In this document: positions 44,805 to 53,269 of the stretch, piece by piece
Numbering within the stretch: the stretch's first letter is position 1
How the letters are laid out: every line of letters starts with the position of its first letter
Assembly (NCBI RefSeq): GCF_015709225.1
Contig: NZ_JADNRS010000029.1
Coordinates: forward strand, 124,001 to 188,000
DNA: 64,000 bases
Origin: Acholeplasma laidlawii
GTDB lineage: Bacteria; Bacillota_I; Bacilli_A; Acholeplasmatales; Acholeplasmataceae
Direction: 5' to 3'
The notes under the pieces: model-generated
Database searches by the model: none
What the model was told of the DNA's origin: nothing
What the model saw: only the letters and a program-made list of their open reading frames with translations
Made by a program: the position numbers and the translations under genes

Positions 44805-45239
44805 ATGAATATTAATGTAATTAAAGAAAAAGTAAAATCCATACTAGATCCAAAAGATATCATAATTTATGATATATTTGAAGAAAAAATGGGTAAGGAA
44901 AAAATTCTTACGATTTTACTTGATGCAACACTTGATCATGAGCATTTAGAAAAAGTGCATATGGAAGTTCTAGATTATATAAATGATGATTTAGATGATG
45001 ACTATTATTTACAAATGTCAACTGTTGGTATTGAAAAAGAACTAAGGAATTTAGAAGAAGTTCAAAGACATGTTGGCGGGTATGTATATTTAGAAAGTGA
45101 TGCATACACAGGTAATGCTACTTTAAATGATGTGATTGATAATGAATTACACATTAGTTTTTTCATTAAAGGTCGTCCAAAAAAACTACAAATTAAATAT
45201 GAAAACATAAGATTTATCCGCCAAGCGGTTAAATTTTAA
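44805..45239 (+). CDS. rimP: Ribosome maturation factor RimP
   Basis: A 144-residue RimP, needed for 30S subunit maturation. Conserved parts are LTILLDATLDHEHLEKVH in the N-terminal domain and MSTVGIEKELRN (the SxPGxxR/PL equivalent) near residue 66; the C-terminal SH3-like part is short. The ATG at 44805 is chosen because GAGGT lies eight bases upstream; the ATG at 44799 is too close to it. nusA follows by 16 bp. Confidence 0.9.
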   Translation: MNINVIKEKVKSILDPKDIIIYDIFEEKMGKEKILTILLDATLDHEHLEKVHMEVLDYINDDLDDDYYLQMSTVGIEKELRNLEEVQRHVGGYVYLESDAYTGNATLNDVIDNELHISFFIKGRPKKLQIKYENIRFIRQAVKF

Positions 45240-45255
45240 AAGGAGAGAATAAAAA

Positions 45256-46332
45256 ATGATCAGTAAAGCATTTTTCCAAAATATAGAAGAAGTCGCTGAA
45301 GATAACGACTTAAATAAAGAACAAGTATTCCATGCTTTTGAGCAAGGATTAATTGCTGCATGTAAAAAGCAATTAGGTGTACAAACATGCCGTGTAGAAT
45401 TTAAAGAAGAAAAACATGAATTATTAATCTATGGTCAATATTATGTTTTACCTGAAGGTGAACTTAATTTAGAACTAGATAAAAAGTATACTTTCTTAAA
45501 ATTAGAAGATGCTAAAGCATTAAAGAAATCAGCTAAAGCAGGTGAGGTTTTAGAAGTTAAAATTGAACCAAGTGAATTTAGCTATAATGCAAGCCGTGAC
45601 TTAAAACATAGATTCAATGAAGTTTTAAATCAAATTAAGAAAGAAAATATCTATCAAGGATTAAAAGATCTTCAATATGAAATGGTAACAGCTAGAGTCT
45701 TAGAAGAAGAAAAAGACTTCTACCGTATTGAAATCAACAAGGATGTTATTACAATGCTACCTAAAAAGGAAGCATTACCTACAGATAAATTCCATGTAGG
45801 TGATCGTGTTAAAGTTTATGTTACAGATGTAGAAATGAAGACTAAAGGTCCTAAAATTTATGTTTCTCGTACACATGTGGCTTTAGTTACTCGTTTACTT
45901 GAAGAATATGTACCAGAAATCAAAGATGGTACGATTGAAGTTTTAGGTATTGCACGTGATCCAGGTGATCGTTCTAAAGTAGGTTTAAAATCTAATAACG
46001 AGAACGTTGACGTTATCGGAGCTACAGTTGGTGAAGGTGGCGTACGTATTAAAGAAATCTCTAAATTCCTATCTGGAGAAAAAATTGATTTATTCAGATG
46101 GAGTGATAATGAACAAGAACTGATTGGTAACTCTTTACAACCGGCACCGGTTGTAGCGGTTACGAGAGTAAATCCTAAAGAAAAGAGTGCGTTAGCAATC
46201 GTTCCTGATGCTCAATTATCTTTAGCAATTGGTAAACTTGGTCAAAACGTTAAGTTAGCAGTTCAAGCAAGTGGTTGGTCTATTGATATTAAATCTGAGA
46301 CTACAGCAGCTGAAGAAGGCATTATTTACTAA
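45256..46332 (+). CDS. nusA: Transcription termination/antitermination factor NusA
   Basis: A 358-residue NusA that binds RNA polymerase and nascent RNA. The N-terminal domain (about 1-130), S1 domain (YQGLKDLQYEMVTARVLEEE near 135-200) and KH domains (EGGVRIKEIS near 258; AIGKLGQNVKLA near 325) are in the standard order. It lacks the C-terminal acidic repeats, as in other Firmicutes. AAAGGAGAG precedes the start. Confidence 0.96.
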   Translation: MISKAFFQNIEEVAEDNDLNKEQVFHAFEQGLIAACKKQLGVQTCRVEFKEEKHELLIYGQYYVLPEGELNLELDKKYTFLKLEDAKALKKSAKAGEVLEVKIEPSEFSYNASRDLKHRFNEVLNQIKKENIYQGLKDLQYEMVTARVLEEEKDFYRIEINKDVITMLPKKEALPTDKFHVGDRVKVYVTDVEMKTKGPKIYVSRTHVALVTRLLEEYVPEIKDGTIEVLGIARDPGDRSKVGLKSNNENVDVIGATVGEGGVRIKEISKFLSGEKIDLFRWSDNEQELIGNSLQPAPVVAVTRVNPKEKSALAIVPDAQLSLAIGKLGQNVKLAVQASGWSIDIKSETTAAEEGIIY

Positions 46333-46343
46333 GAGGGTTTAAA

Positions 46344-46604
46344 ATGAAAACAGTTAAAAAGATTCCAATGCGTACATGTGTCGTTACAAAGACTGTTCAT
46401 CCTAAAAAAGATTTGGTACGCATTGTAGCAAATAAAGAAGGACTTGTCTTTGTTGATACTAAGGGCAAAGCTAATGGTCGTGGTGCTTATATTCATTTAA
46501 GTGCAGAAAATATTGAACTCGCTAAAAAGAGTAAAGCGCTCGACAGAAAATTAGAAGTTACAATTCCTGATAGCGTATATGAAGAATTGGCTAAACTATT
46601 ATGA
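46344..46604 (+). CDS. ylxR: YlxR family RNA-binding protein (RnpM-like)
   Basis: An 86-residue YlxR/DUF448 protein. The signature GRGAYIH is at about residues 47-53, with the N-terminal PMRTCVVTKTVHPKKDLVRIV. The first conserved Cys is kept. The Bacillus homologue RnpM modulates RNase P. It sits between nusA and an L7Ae-like gene, overlapping the latter by 4 bp. Confidence 0.93.
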   Translation: MKTVKKIPMRTCVVTKTVHPKKDLVRIVANKEGLVFVDTKGKANGRGAYIHLSAENIELAKKSKALDRKLEVTIPDSVYEELAKLL

Positions 46605-46879
46605 ATAAAGGTGCTTTAGGACTTGCATACGCTGCAAGAAAAGTGGTTATCGGTCAAGAAGAAGTTGTTAAGGCACTTCAAAAAAAACAACTACATTTAG
46701 TATTACTTGCAACCGATGCAAGTGATAATACAACTAAAAAGATAAAAGACAAAACAAATACTTATCAAATTCAATTAATACATACACATACCTCACTAGA
46801 TATTTCTAGTGCAATAGGTAAGAAAAATATTAAAGTCATAGGAATAAAGGATAAAGGGTTTAGTATGATGCTTAAATAG
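46601..46879 (+). CDS. ylxQ: YlxQ-like L7Ae-family RNA-binding protein
   Basis: A 92-residue member of the L7Ae/L30e family that binds kink-turn RNAs. Family features are LGLAYAARKVVIGQEEVVKAL at the start, LVLLATDASDNTTKKI, and a later SSAIGKKNIKVIGIKD. It starts with ATGA overlapping the ylxR stop. The exact RNA partner is not known. Confidence 0.88.
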   Translation: MNKGALGLAYAARKVVIGQEEVVKALQKKQLHLVLLATDASDNTTKKIKDKTNTYQIQLIHTHTSLDISSAIGKKNIKVIGIKDKGFSMMLK

Positions 46880-46894
46880 AAAGGTTGATGCAAT

Positions 46895-48757
46895 ATGGCA
46901 AAACAAAGAAGTAATAATAGAAATAACAATAACACTAGGAGACCAAGTAAAAATAATTTTGGAAAGTCTACTTATTCAAACACTCAAAAACCAGCACCTA
47001 AAAAAGCGATAACAGAGTTAATTTTCAAATCTGAAATGACGGTTTCAGATGTGGCAGAAGCACTTGACATCTCAAACGCAGTTTTAATTAAAAAACTAAT
47101 GGGTTTAGGGATGATGACTTCTGTAAACCAAGTTTTAGAACGTGATGTTGTAGAACTTATAGCTATGGATATGGGCATTGAAGTTAAAGATGAAGTAATC
47201 ACAGATTTAACAAGATATGATGAAATGGAAATTATTGACGATCCAAAAAACCTTGTTAAAAGAAGTCCAATTATTACGATTATGGGTCACGTAGACCATG
47301 GTAAAACAACACTTTTAGATTCTATTAGAAAATCTAGAGTGGTCACAGGAGAAGCTGGTGGAATCACACAACACATCGGTGCTTATCAAGTTGAACATGG
47401 TGGTGAAAAAATTACATTTATCGATACCCCAGGTCACGCGGCATTTACTGAAATGCGTGCACGTGGAGCTAAAGTAACTGATATTGTTGTTTTAGTTGTG
47501 GCTGCTGATGATGGTGTTAAACCACAAACAATTGAAGCGTTACAACATGCCAAGGCATCAGGCGTTCCTATTATCGTAGCAATCAATAAAATTGATAAAC
47601 CAACAGCAAATCCAGATAACGTTATGAGTGCTTTATCAGCACATGATTTAACGCCTGAAGCATGGGGTGGTACAACACCATATGTTGAAGTATCTGCATT
47701 AAAACGCTTAGGAATTGACAATTTATTAGATATTATCTTAGTATTAGCAGAAGTTGAAGACTTAAAAGCAAATCCAAAACGTGATGCAATGGGTACAGTT
47801 ATTGAAGCTTACCTAGATAAAGGTAGAGGTCCGGTTGCTACAGTTATCGTAGAAAATGGTACATTACATATTGGTGATATCATCGTTATTGGGAATACGT
47901 TCGGTCGTATACGTACAATGAATGATGATCTTAAAAAACGTTATGATGAAGCACTTCCAGGTACACCGGTTGAAATTACAGGTTTAGACCAAGTACCTCA
48001 AGCTGGTGATATCTTCATGGTATTTAAAGATGAAAGAGTGGCACGCCAAACAGCGGAAGCACGTTCTTCAAAACTAAAAGAAACATATATTAAACAACAA
48101 AAAGCGAGTTCACTTGAATCCATGTTTGGTGCACAAGATGATGGCGAAAAAGTATTAAACTTAGTACTTAAATGTGACGTTCAAGGTAGTATTGAAGCAT
48201 TAAGAGGTATGCTTGATAAAATTGATGTTGATGGCTTTAAAGCCAACATCGTGCGTAGTGGTGTAGGTGGAATATCTGAAACAGATGTTCAACTAGCATC
48301 TGCATCTGGTGCAGTCGTCATTGGTTTTAACGTTCGTCCTACAGCTGCAGTAAAATCTCTAGCAGAATCTATGAATGTTGAAATCAGATTATATAATGTC
48401 GTATACCGTATTACTGAAGACATCGAAAAGGCTCTAAAAGGTATGTTAGAACCAGTCTTTGAAGATGTTGTAACTGGTACCGCAGAAGTACGTCAATTAT
48501 TTAAAATTTCTAAAATTGGAACAATCGCTGGTAGTTATGTTACAAACGGCGTCATTCATAGAGATTCTAAAGTTACAGTCATTAGAGAAGGTGTTGTCAT
48601 CTATAACGGTGTACTATCTAGTTTAAAACGTGGTAAAGATGATGTTAAAGAAGTACGTCAAGGATTTGAATTCGGCTTTAGCGTTGAAAACTACAACGAT
48701 TTAAAAGAAGGTGACGTGATTGAAGCGTCTATTGAAAGAGAAGTGGAGGTAGATTAA
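46895..48757 (+). CDS. infB: Translation initiation factor IF-2
   Basis: A 620-residue IF-2, the GTPase that places initiator tRNA. The N-terminal extension is short and Asn/Arg-rich, followed by an IF2-N domain (ISNAVLIKKLMGLGMM). The G domain starts with IMGHVDHGKTT near residue 130, has IDTPGHAAF and NKID, and domains II to IV follow (C2 binding fMet-tRNA). It is 15 bp after ylxQ and 2 bp before rbfA. Confidence 0.97.
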   Translation: MAKQRSNNRNNNNTRRPSKNNFGKSTYSNTQKPAPKKAITELIFKSEMTVSDVAEALDISNAVLIKKLMGLGMMTSVNQVLERDVVELIAMDMGIEVKDEVITDLTRYDEMEIIDDPKNLVKRSPIITIMGHVDHGKTTLLDSIRKSRVVTGEAGGITQHIGAYQVEHGGEKITFIDTPGHAAFTEMRARGAKVTDIVVLVVAADDGVKPQTIEALQHAKASGVPIIVAINKIDKPTANPDNVMSALSAHDLTPEAWGGTTPYVEVSALKRLGIDNLLDIILVLAEVEDLKANPKRDAMGTVIEAYLDKGRGPVATVIVENGTLHIGDIIVIGNTFGRIRTMNDDLKKRYDEALPGTPVEITGLDQVPQAGDIFMVFKDERVARQTAEARSSKLKETYIKQQKASSLESMFGAQDDGEKVLNLVLKCDVQGSIEALRGMLDKIDVDGFKANIVRSGVGGISETDVQLASASGAVVIGFNVRPTAAVKSLAESMNVEIRLYNVVYRITEDIEKALKGMLEPVFEDVVTGTAEVRQLFKISKIGTIAGSYVTNGVIHRDSKVTVIREGVVIYNGVLSSLKRGKDDVKEVRQGFEFGFSVENYNDLKEGDVIEASIEREVEVD

Positions 48758-48759
48758 TT

Positions 48760-49107
48760 ATGAGTATTAACGTCGATCGATTAGCTTCAAGAATTTTAAG
48801 AGAATTAGTTCATATAGTGAATGATGTGATTAAAAACACTCAAATTGGTTATATTACACTTACAGAAACTAAAGTCACTAAAGATAAAAGTTACTGTTAT
48901 GTTTACTACACCATCATTGATGATAGTGTAGAAGCCAAAAAGAAAGTTCAAGATCTTTTAGATGCAGGTAAAAAAGAAATTCGTATGAAGTTAGCATCTA
49001 AAGTTAACGACATTCGAAAAATTCCTGATTTAGTCTTTAAATATGATGAAGCATTAGCGTATGGTAATCATATTGATAAATTACTTTCGGATATCAATAA
49101 AAATTAA
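48760..49107 (+). CDS. rbfA: Ribosome-binding factor A
   Basis: A 115-residue RbfA, a KH-like 30S maturation factor. Recognised from RLASRILRELVHIVND at the start, ITLTETKVTKDKSYCYVYY in the middle and a C-terminal KIPDLVFKYDEALAYGNHIDKLL. Starts behind GGAGG at the end of infB. It is the last gene of the operon before a strong terminator. Confidence 0.95.
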   Translation: MSINVDRLASRILRELVHIVNDVIKNTQIGYITLTETKVTKDKSYCYVYYTIIDDSVEAKKKVQDLLDAGKKEIRMKLASKVNDIRKIPDLVFKYDEALAYGNHIDKLLSDINKN

Positions 49108-49112
49108 TAATG

Positions 49113-49150
49113 AAAAATGCGAGTACTTTAAATTAAGTACTCGCATTTTT
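49113..49150. terminator. Terminator of the rimP-rbfA operon
   Basis: Perfect 16-bp arms (49113-49128 and 49135-49150) with a six-base loop; T5 on both strands makes it bidirectional. Confidence 0.95.
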
Positions 49151-49151
49151 A

Positions 49152-49292
49152 TTATAGGACAGGATGATTTAATTTATAAGTTTCTGTAACCACTTTAGTC
49201 TCACCATCAAATAAGATGTCTAAACCAGATGATTCTAGATCATCTGTTATAAGGCTCAAATCAGATTTATCAATTAAGACTTTAATCATCAT
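49152..49292 (-). CDS. Possible 46-residue small protein
   Basis: A minus-strand frame of 46 codons, MMIKVLIDKSDLSL to KLNHPVL. AAGGT lies six bases before its ATG and the bidirectional terminator begins 1 bp past its stop, so it may be expressed. It matches no family I know. It could equally be the end of a decayed gene, since an in-frame stop lies just eight codons upstream. Confidence 0.35.
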   Translation of the reverse strand: MMIKVLIDKSDLSLITDDLESSGLDILFDGETKVVTETYKLNHPVL

Positions 49293-49478
49293 TTTCTTAC
49301 CTTCATCTAGATTTTACAAAAACCTAGTTTAAAGTAGCAAGGTTTATCTTATAAGTTACATGAATTTATAAATAACTTACAGTAGAACACTTTAGATTTA
49401 TTTTACCACTCAGCTGTATAAACGTAGATAAACAGTGTTAAAAACACTTAAAAACTGTAAAAATGCGCATATAAATGA
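49293..49478. other. Intergenic stretch before priA
   Basis: AT-rich. A six-bp hairpin (AGTGTT with AACACT, 49434-49448) and a loose inverted repeat TAAGTTA/TAACTTA (49352-49358, 49373-49379) are the only structures seen. No gene is supported. Confidence 0.4.
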
Positions 49479-49484
49479 TATAAT
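49479..49484 (+). promoter_or_regulatory. Extended -10 promoter of priA-fmt
   Basis: TATAAT preceded by TG and one base (TGATATAAT), 20 bases before the ATG; ribosome site GGTAGGTGA. Confidence 0.6.
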
Positions 49485-49504
49485 TTATTATGGTAGGTGA
49501 CTAG

Positions 49505-51769
49505 ATGATTGCTCGTGTTATTGTGGATATAAAACATCAAAGTGTGAATCAAACATTTGATTATTTAGTTCATGAAAAAGATCAACTTCATATTCAAAAA
49601 GGTATGCGTGTAATTGTACCTTTTACAGATAATAATATATTACGTTTAGGTTTTGTCTATGATATTATAAGTGCATCTGATTTAGCACATAAGTATGTTC
49701 ATGAAATATTAGACATTGAACCTATTTTTAATGATGAATTATTTTTAATGATGGATAAACTGATAGAAGACCCAAATGCGCTCATTGCAGAAGCCTTTGA
49801 AACCGTGATACCTAAACAGTTATTAATTCATTATGAGAAAAAGGCTATTTTGTTAGAACCTAAACAACTACCGGATGATTTAGTACCGTTTTTCAAACAA
49901 GGTGTTTGGACTTTGCTTAAAAAAGATGAAGTTTATTATAACCGTTTAAAAACATTAGAACAAAAAGGTATAGTTGAATTAAAAACTGTATTAAAGACAA
50001 GAAATAAGAAACCTTTAATAACCTATGTAAGAATCGATAACAGAAACTATCATGGTACACCAAAACAACACGAAGTACTAGATATTTTAAGTGCGCACTC
50101 ACAAATGAAAAAAGCAGATCTCGTAGCAAACTCTAGTGCATCGATTGTAAATACGTTAATCAAAAAAGCTGTTATTGAAGTATTTTATGAATCAGATAAG
50201 TTAGAAGTAGCTAATTTTAACAAAACAACTGAACTACCTGTGATTAATGAAGATTTGAAAGACCAAATCAAAGATATGATGGATGCAAAACATCAAGTTT
50301 ATGTGAGTCAGTATCAAGATACCAAATTAGACCCTTTCTTTTTCCATTTGATTCATGAAGTGATTTCACAGGGTAAGCAAGTGCTTATCATGGTGCCTGA
50401 AAACTTTATGATTGATTCTGTTAAGTCATCACTTGAAAAAGTCTTTAGGGAAGAACTTATTATTGGTTTAAATCGTGGTCAAACAGATAAACAAATGATG
50501 TTAAAGTACAGTGCAATTTTAGATAATGAAACTAAAATTGTCGTCGGTGCACGTTCATCTGTATTTACAAGTTTTAGTGATCTAGGTTTAATCATCATAA
50601 CGGATAGTAATAATCACAGTTACCGTGCACATGAAGGCATTTATTATCATGCATTAGAGATTGCTGAAATAAGAGCTAGATATCATGGTATACCACTTTA
50701 TTTAAGTGCGAGTTCAATATCCTTAGACAATTATATAAAGATACAACAAAAAACACATGAGTTACTAAACCTACAAGAAGAAGTCTATAAATCCATTGAA
50801 CTTATAGACATGAAAGAAGAACTAAAAAAAGGAAATACCAAGTTAGTTAGTCTAAGTTTAAATGATGCCATATTAAATACATTAGATCAAAATAAAAAAG
50901 TATTATTAATATTAAACCAAAAAGGGTATGCACCCTTTGTAATGTGTAGGACATGTTCGCATGTACCGGTAGATCCAGAAACTGGAATCCCTTTAAGATT
51001 TGATGAAAAACAAAATATTTTAAAATCTAATTTGACAAAATATCAACTTGAGTTTACTAAAACATGCCCTGTATGTGGTAAACATACAGTGAAGTCTGTA
51101 GGTAGTGGTATTGATCAACTTATAACCTACTTACATAAAGCATATCCTTCAAAAGAGATATTAAAAGTTGATAGTGAGGCGATTAGTAATAAGACCTATC
51201 ATGATAAAATTGAAGATCTTAGTCAAATCGATATCATTGTAGGTACACAGATGGCACTGAAATCTAATTTAGAAGATAAAATAGATTTAGTGGGTATTTT
51301 GATGATTGATCAGTGGTTAAAATTACCCAAATTTGATGCCTATGAAGCAACTTATGAACTACTTAGTCAAGCAAAATTTATCACTAAAGATAAACTGATT
51401 ATTCAAAGTTATGATCCAACTCATTTTGTTTTAAAAAGCATTATAGGTGATGGAAGTACATATTATAAAGAAGAACTAAGTCGTAGAAGAATTTCTAAAT
51501 TACCACCATATTATCAAGTGCTACAACTACGCATTGAAGGTATGAGTTATTTAAAGACTTTTCAATATGCACTCTCATTAAAGACTTCATTAGAAAAAAT
51601 GGGACTCACTGTTTTAGGTCCAACCTCATCTGTATTACTTAAACATTTAGAAAATTATAGAGTATTATTAACGATTAAATACCAAGGTAGTTTAAAAGCG
51701 TTTAATCACCTATTAAAATCAAACAAAGACATAAAAATATATATGAACCATGACGTATCATGGTATTAA
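49505..51769 (+). CDS. priA: PriA-like primosomal protein N' with degenerate helicase motifs
   Basis: A 754-residue protein with PriA order: N-terminal 3'-DNA-binding domain (VNQTFDYLVHEKDQL; GMRVIVPF), winged helix, then a helicase-like region. The Walker A that should read GVTGSGKTE is replaced by VSQYQDTKLDP near residue 267; the DEEH box is TDSNNH near 364; SATPS is SASSIS. Flanking PriA motifs such as GKQVLIMVPE and VVGARSSVF remain. The zinc region keeps CRTC and CPVC, two of the usual four Cys pairs. It should fold like PriA but not hydrolyse ATP. It is followed by fmt, the normal Firmicute neighbour. Confidence 0.85.
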   Translation: MIARVIVDIKHQSVNQTFDYLVHEKDQLHIQKGMRVIVPFTDNNILRLGFVYDIISASDLAHKYVHEILDIEPIFNDELFLMMDKLIEDPNALIAEAFETVIPKQLLIHYEKKAILLEPKQLPDDLVPFFKQGVWTLLKKDEVYYNRLKTLEQKGIVELKTVLKTRNKKPLITYVRIDNRNYHGTPKQHEVLDILSAHSQMKKADLVANSSASIVNTLIKKAVIEVFYESDKLEVANFNKTTELPVINEDLKDQIKDMMDAKHQVYVSQYQDTKLDPFFFHLIHEVISQGKQVLIMVPENFMIDSVKSSLEKVFREELIIGLNRGQTDKQMMLKYSAILDNETKIVVGARSSVFTSFSDLGLIIITDSNNHSYRAHEGIYYHALEIAEIRARYHGIPLYLSASSISLDNYIKIQQKTHELLNLQEEVYKSIELIDMKEELKKGNTKLVSLSLNDAILNTLDQNKKVLLILNQKGYAPFVMCRTCSHVPVDPETGIPLRFDEKQNILKSNLTKYQLEFTKTCPVCGKHTVKSVGSGIDQLITYLHKAYPSKEILKVDSEAISNKTYHDKIEDLSQIDIIVGTQMALKSNLEDKIDLVGILMIDQWLKLPKFDAYEATYELLSQAKFITKDKLIIQSYDPTHFVLKSIIGDGSTYYKEELSRRRISKLPPYYQVLQLRIEGMSYLKTFQYALSLKTSLEKMGLTVLGPTSSVLLKHLENYRVLLTIKYQGSLKAFNHLLKSNKDIKIYMNHDVSWY

Positions 51770-51780
51770 AGGAGTAAATT

Positions 51781-52695
51781 ATGATTGTATTTATGGGTAC
51801 CCCAGAGTTTTCAGTACCAATTCTAGAAATGTTGATTGAAGAACAATATCCGGTTGGGCTAGTTGTTACACAACCAGATAGATTTGTTGGTAGAAAAAAG
51901 ATATTAACACCATCACCAGTTAAGTCACTTGCTTTAGCACATAATATCGAGGTTTTTCAACCCGAAAAATTACGTCAGGATTATCAACATATCATTGATT
52001 TAAAGCCAAGCTTAATCATTACAGCAAGCTATGGTCAAATACTTCCTAAAGCCCTTTTAGAAGCAATTCCTGCAATTAACATTCATGGTTCATTATTACC
52101 TAAATACCGTGGTGGTGCACCAATTCAATATGCATTATTTAATGGTGATGATAAAACAGGTATTACCTTAATGGAAATGGTATATAAAATGGATGCCGGT
52201 GCCATGATTAAAAAGGTAGAAGTAGAAATTGATCCTCTGGATGATTACGGCACTTTATCTAATAAGTTATCACTAGCAGGTAGAGATCTATTAAAAGAAA
52301 ATCTGATGAGTGTTTTAAATAAAACATATCAAAGTACACCACAAAATGAGGATGAAGTTACGTTTGCATTTACACTTAAATACAGTGATGAAGCACTTGA
52401 TTTTAACAAGTCGGCATTATGGAATCATAACCGTATTAGAGGCTTAAGTCCTAACGTTGGAGCGCATTTTAACATCAAAAACACTACGGTTAAGGTGTTT
52501 AAATCAGCAATAAGTGATATAATAGACATTCAAAGAGGTGAAATTCGTATAGAAAATAAAAGAATATTTATTGGTACGAGTGATAGAGCCATAGAATTAA
52601 TAGAATTACAACAATCAGGTAAAAAACAAATGAAGGTTAAAGATTATTTGAATGGGCAAAGCCTATTTATTAACGGAGGAAAAATAGATGAGTAA
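51781..52695 (+). CDS. fmt: Methionyl-tRNA formyltransferase
   Basis: A 304-residue Fmt that formylates initiator Met-tRNA with 10-formyl-THF. Motifs: FMGTPEFSVPILE at the start, the catalytic SLLPKYRGGAPIQ region near residues 106-118 with the preceding Asn-x-His (INIHG), and a C-terminal OB-type domain (WNHNRIRGLSP). AAAGGAG precedes the start. It overlaps the second pgpA-like gene by 8 bp. Confidence 0.96.
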   Translation: MIVFMGTPEFSVPILEMLIEEQYPVGLVVTQPDRFVGRKKILTPSPVKSLALAHNIEVFQPEKLRQDYQHIIDLKPSLIITASYGQILPKALLEAIPAINIHGSLLPKYRGGAPIQYALFNGDDKTGITLMEMVYKMDAGAMIKKVEVEIDPLDDYGTLSNKLSLAGRDLLKENLMSVLNKTYQSTPQNEDEVTFAFTLKYSDEALDFNKSALWNHNRIRGLSPNVGAHFNIKNTTVKVFKSAISDIIDIQRGEIRIENKRIFIGTSDRAIELIELQQSGKKQMKVKDYLNGQSLFINGGKIDE

Positions 52696-53266
52696 ACCGA
52701 AACTCTTATATAACCGAGATGAGATGTTAAAAATTAACATCGACACCTTGAAAAATAGATGCGATGTATCTGTTTTGGATATTGCAAAGATTGCACAGCA
52801 ACAACAATCTAAATATTATCCTGGTATTGATATTAACTTATGTGTGGAATCTGTAGAAAAAATATTAACTTTTAGAGATGTTTTCCACCACATTCAATTT
52901 GCTGCAGAAGTCGATAGACTTGCTGAAGAAAAAATGTTTAAAGGACCAATTCAAGATATTTTATTCTATGATCTTGGACTATTTGGTATTGATGAAACCA
53001 TTGGTTTAGATGTTGCTAGAAACTATGGTGCAATTGGACAAACAAACTTTGGTGATATTGATGTCAACAAACATGGTATCGTAAAAAGATTAAATGATGC
53101 TGGTAAAACCGAAGGTGTTGTGCATACAATGATGGATGATATTGTAGGCGCTATTGCTGCGGCTGCATCTACTCGTGTTGCTCAAGTGATGAATGAAGAT
53201 ATCGCACTTGAAAATCCAAGTTACCAAAAAATTAGCTTATTTGATTTGAAAAAAAGGAAAAGATAA
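52688..53266 (+). CDS. Phosphatidylglycerophosphatase A family protein (YutG-like), copy 2
   Basis: A 192-residue paralogue of the protein at 20194. It shares CDVSVLDIAKIAQ, IQDILFYDLGLFGIDETIGL and the active-site segments GQTNFGDIDVNKHGIV and MDDIVGAIAAAASTRV. The region equivalent to REVQNAVLTGIELD is diverged (RDVFHHIQFAAEVD). It may be a second phosphatidylglycerophosphatase or have a changed substrate. It lies between fmt and a membrane protein gene that starts 3 bp downstream. Confidence 0.78.
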   Translation: MSKPKLLYNRDEMLKINIDTLKNRCDVSVLDIAKIAQQQQSKYYPGIDINLCVESVEKILTFRDVFHHIQFAAEVDRLAEEKMFKGPIQDILFYDLGLFGIDETIGLDVARNYGAIGQTNFGDIDVNKHGIVKRLNDAGKTEGVVHTMMDDIVGAIAAAASTRVAQVMNEDIALENPSYQKISLFDLKKRKR

Positions 53267-53269
53267 TTT

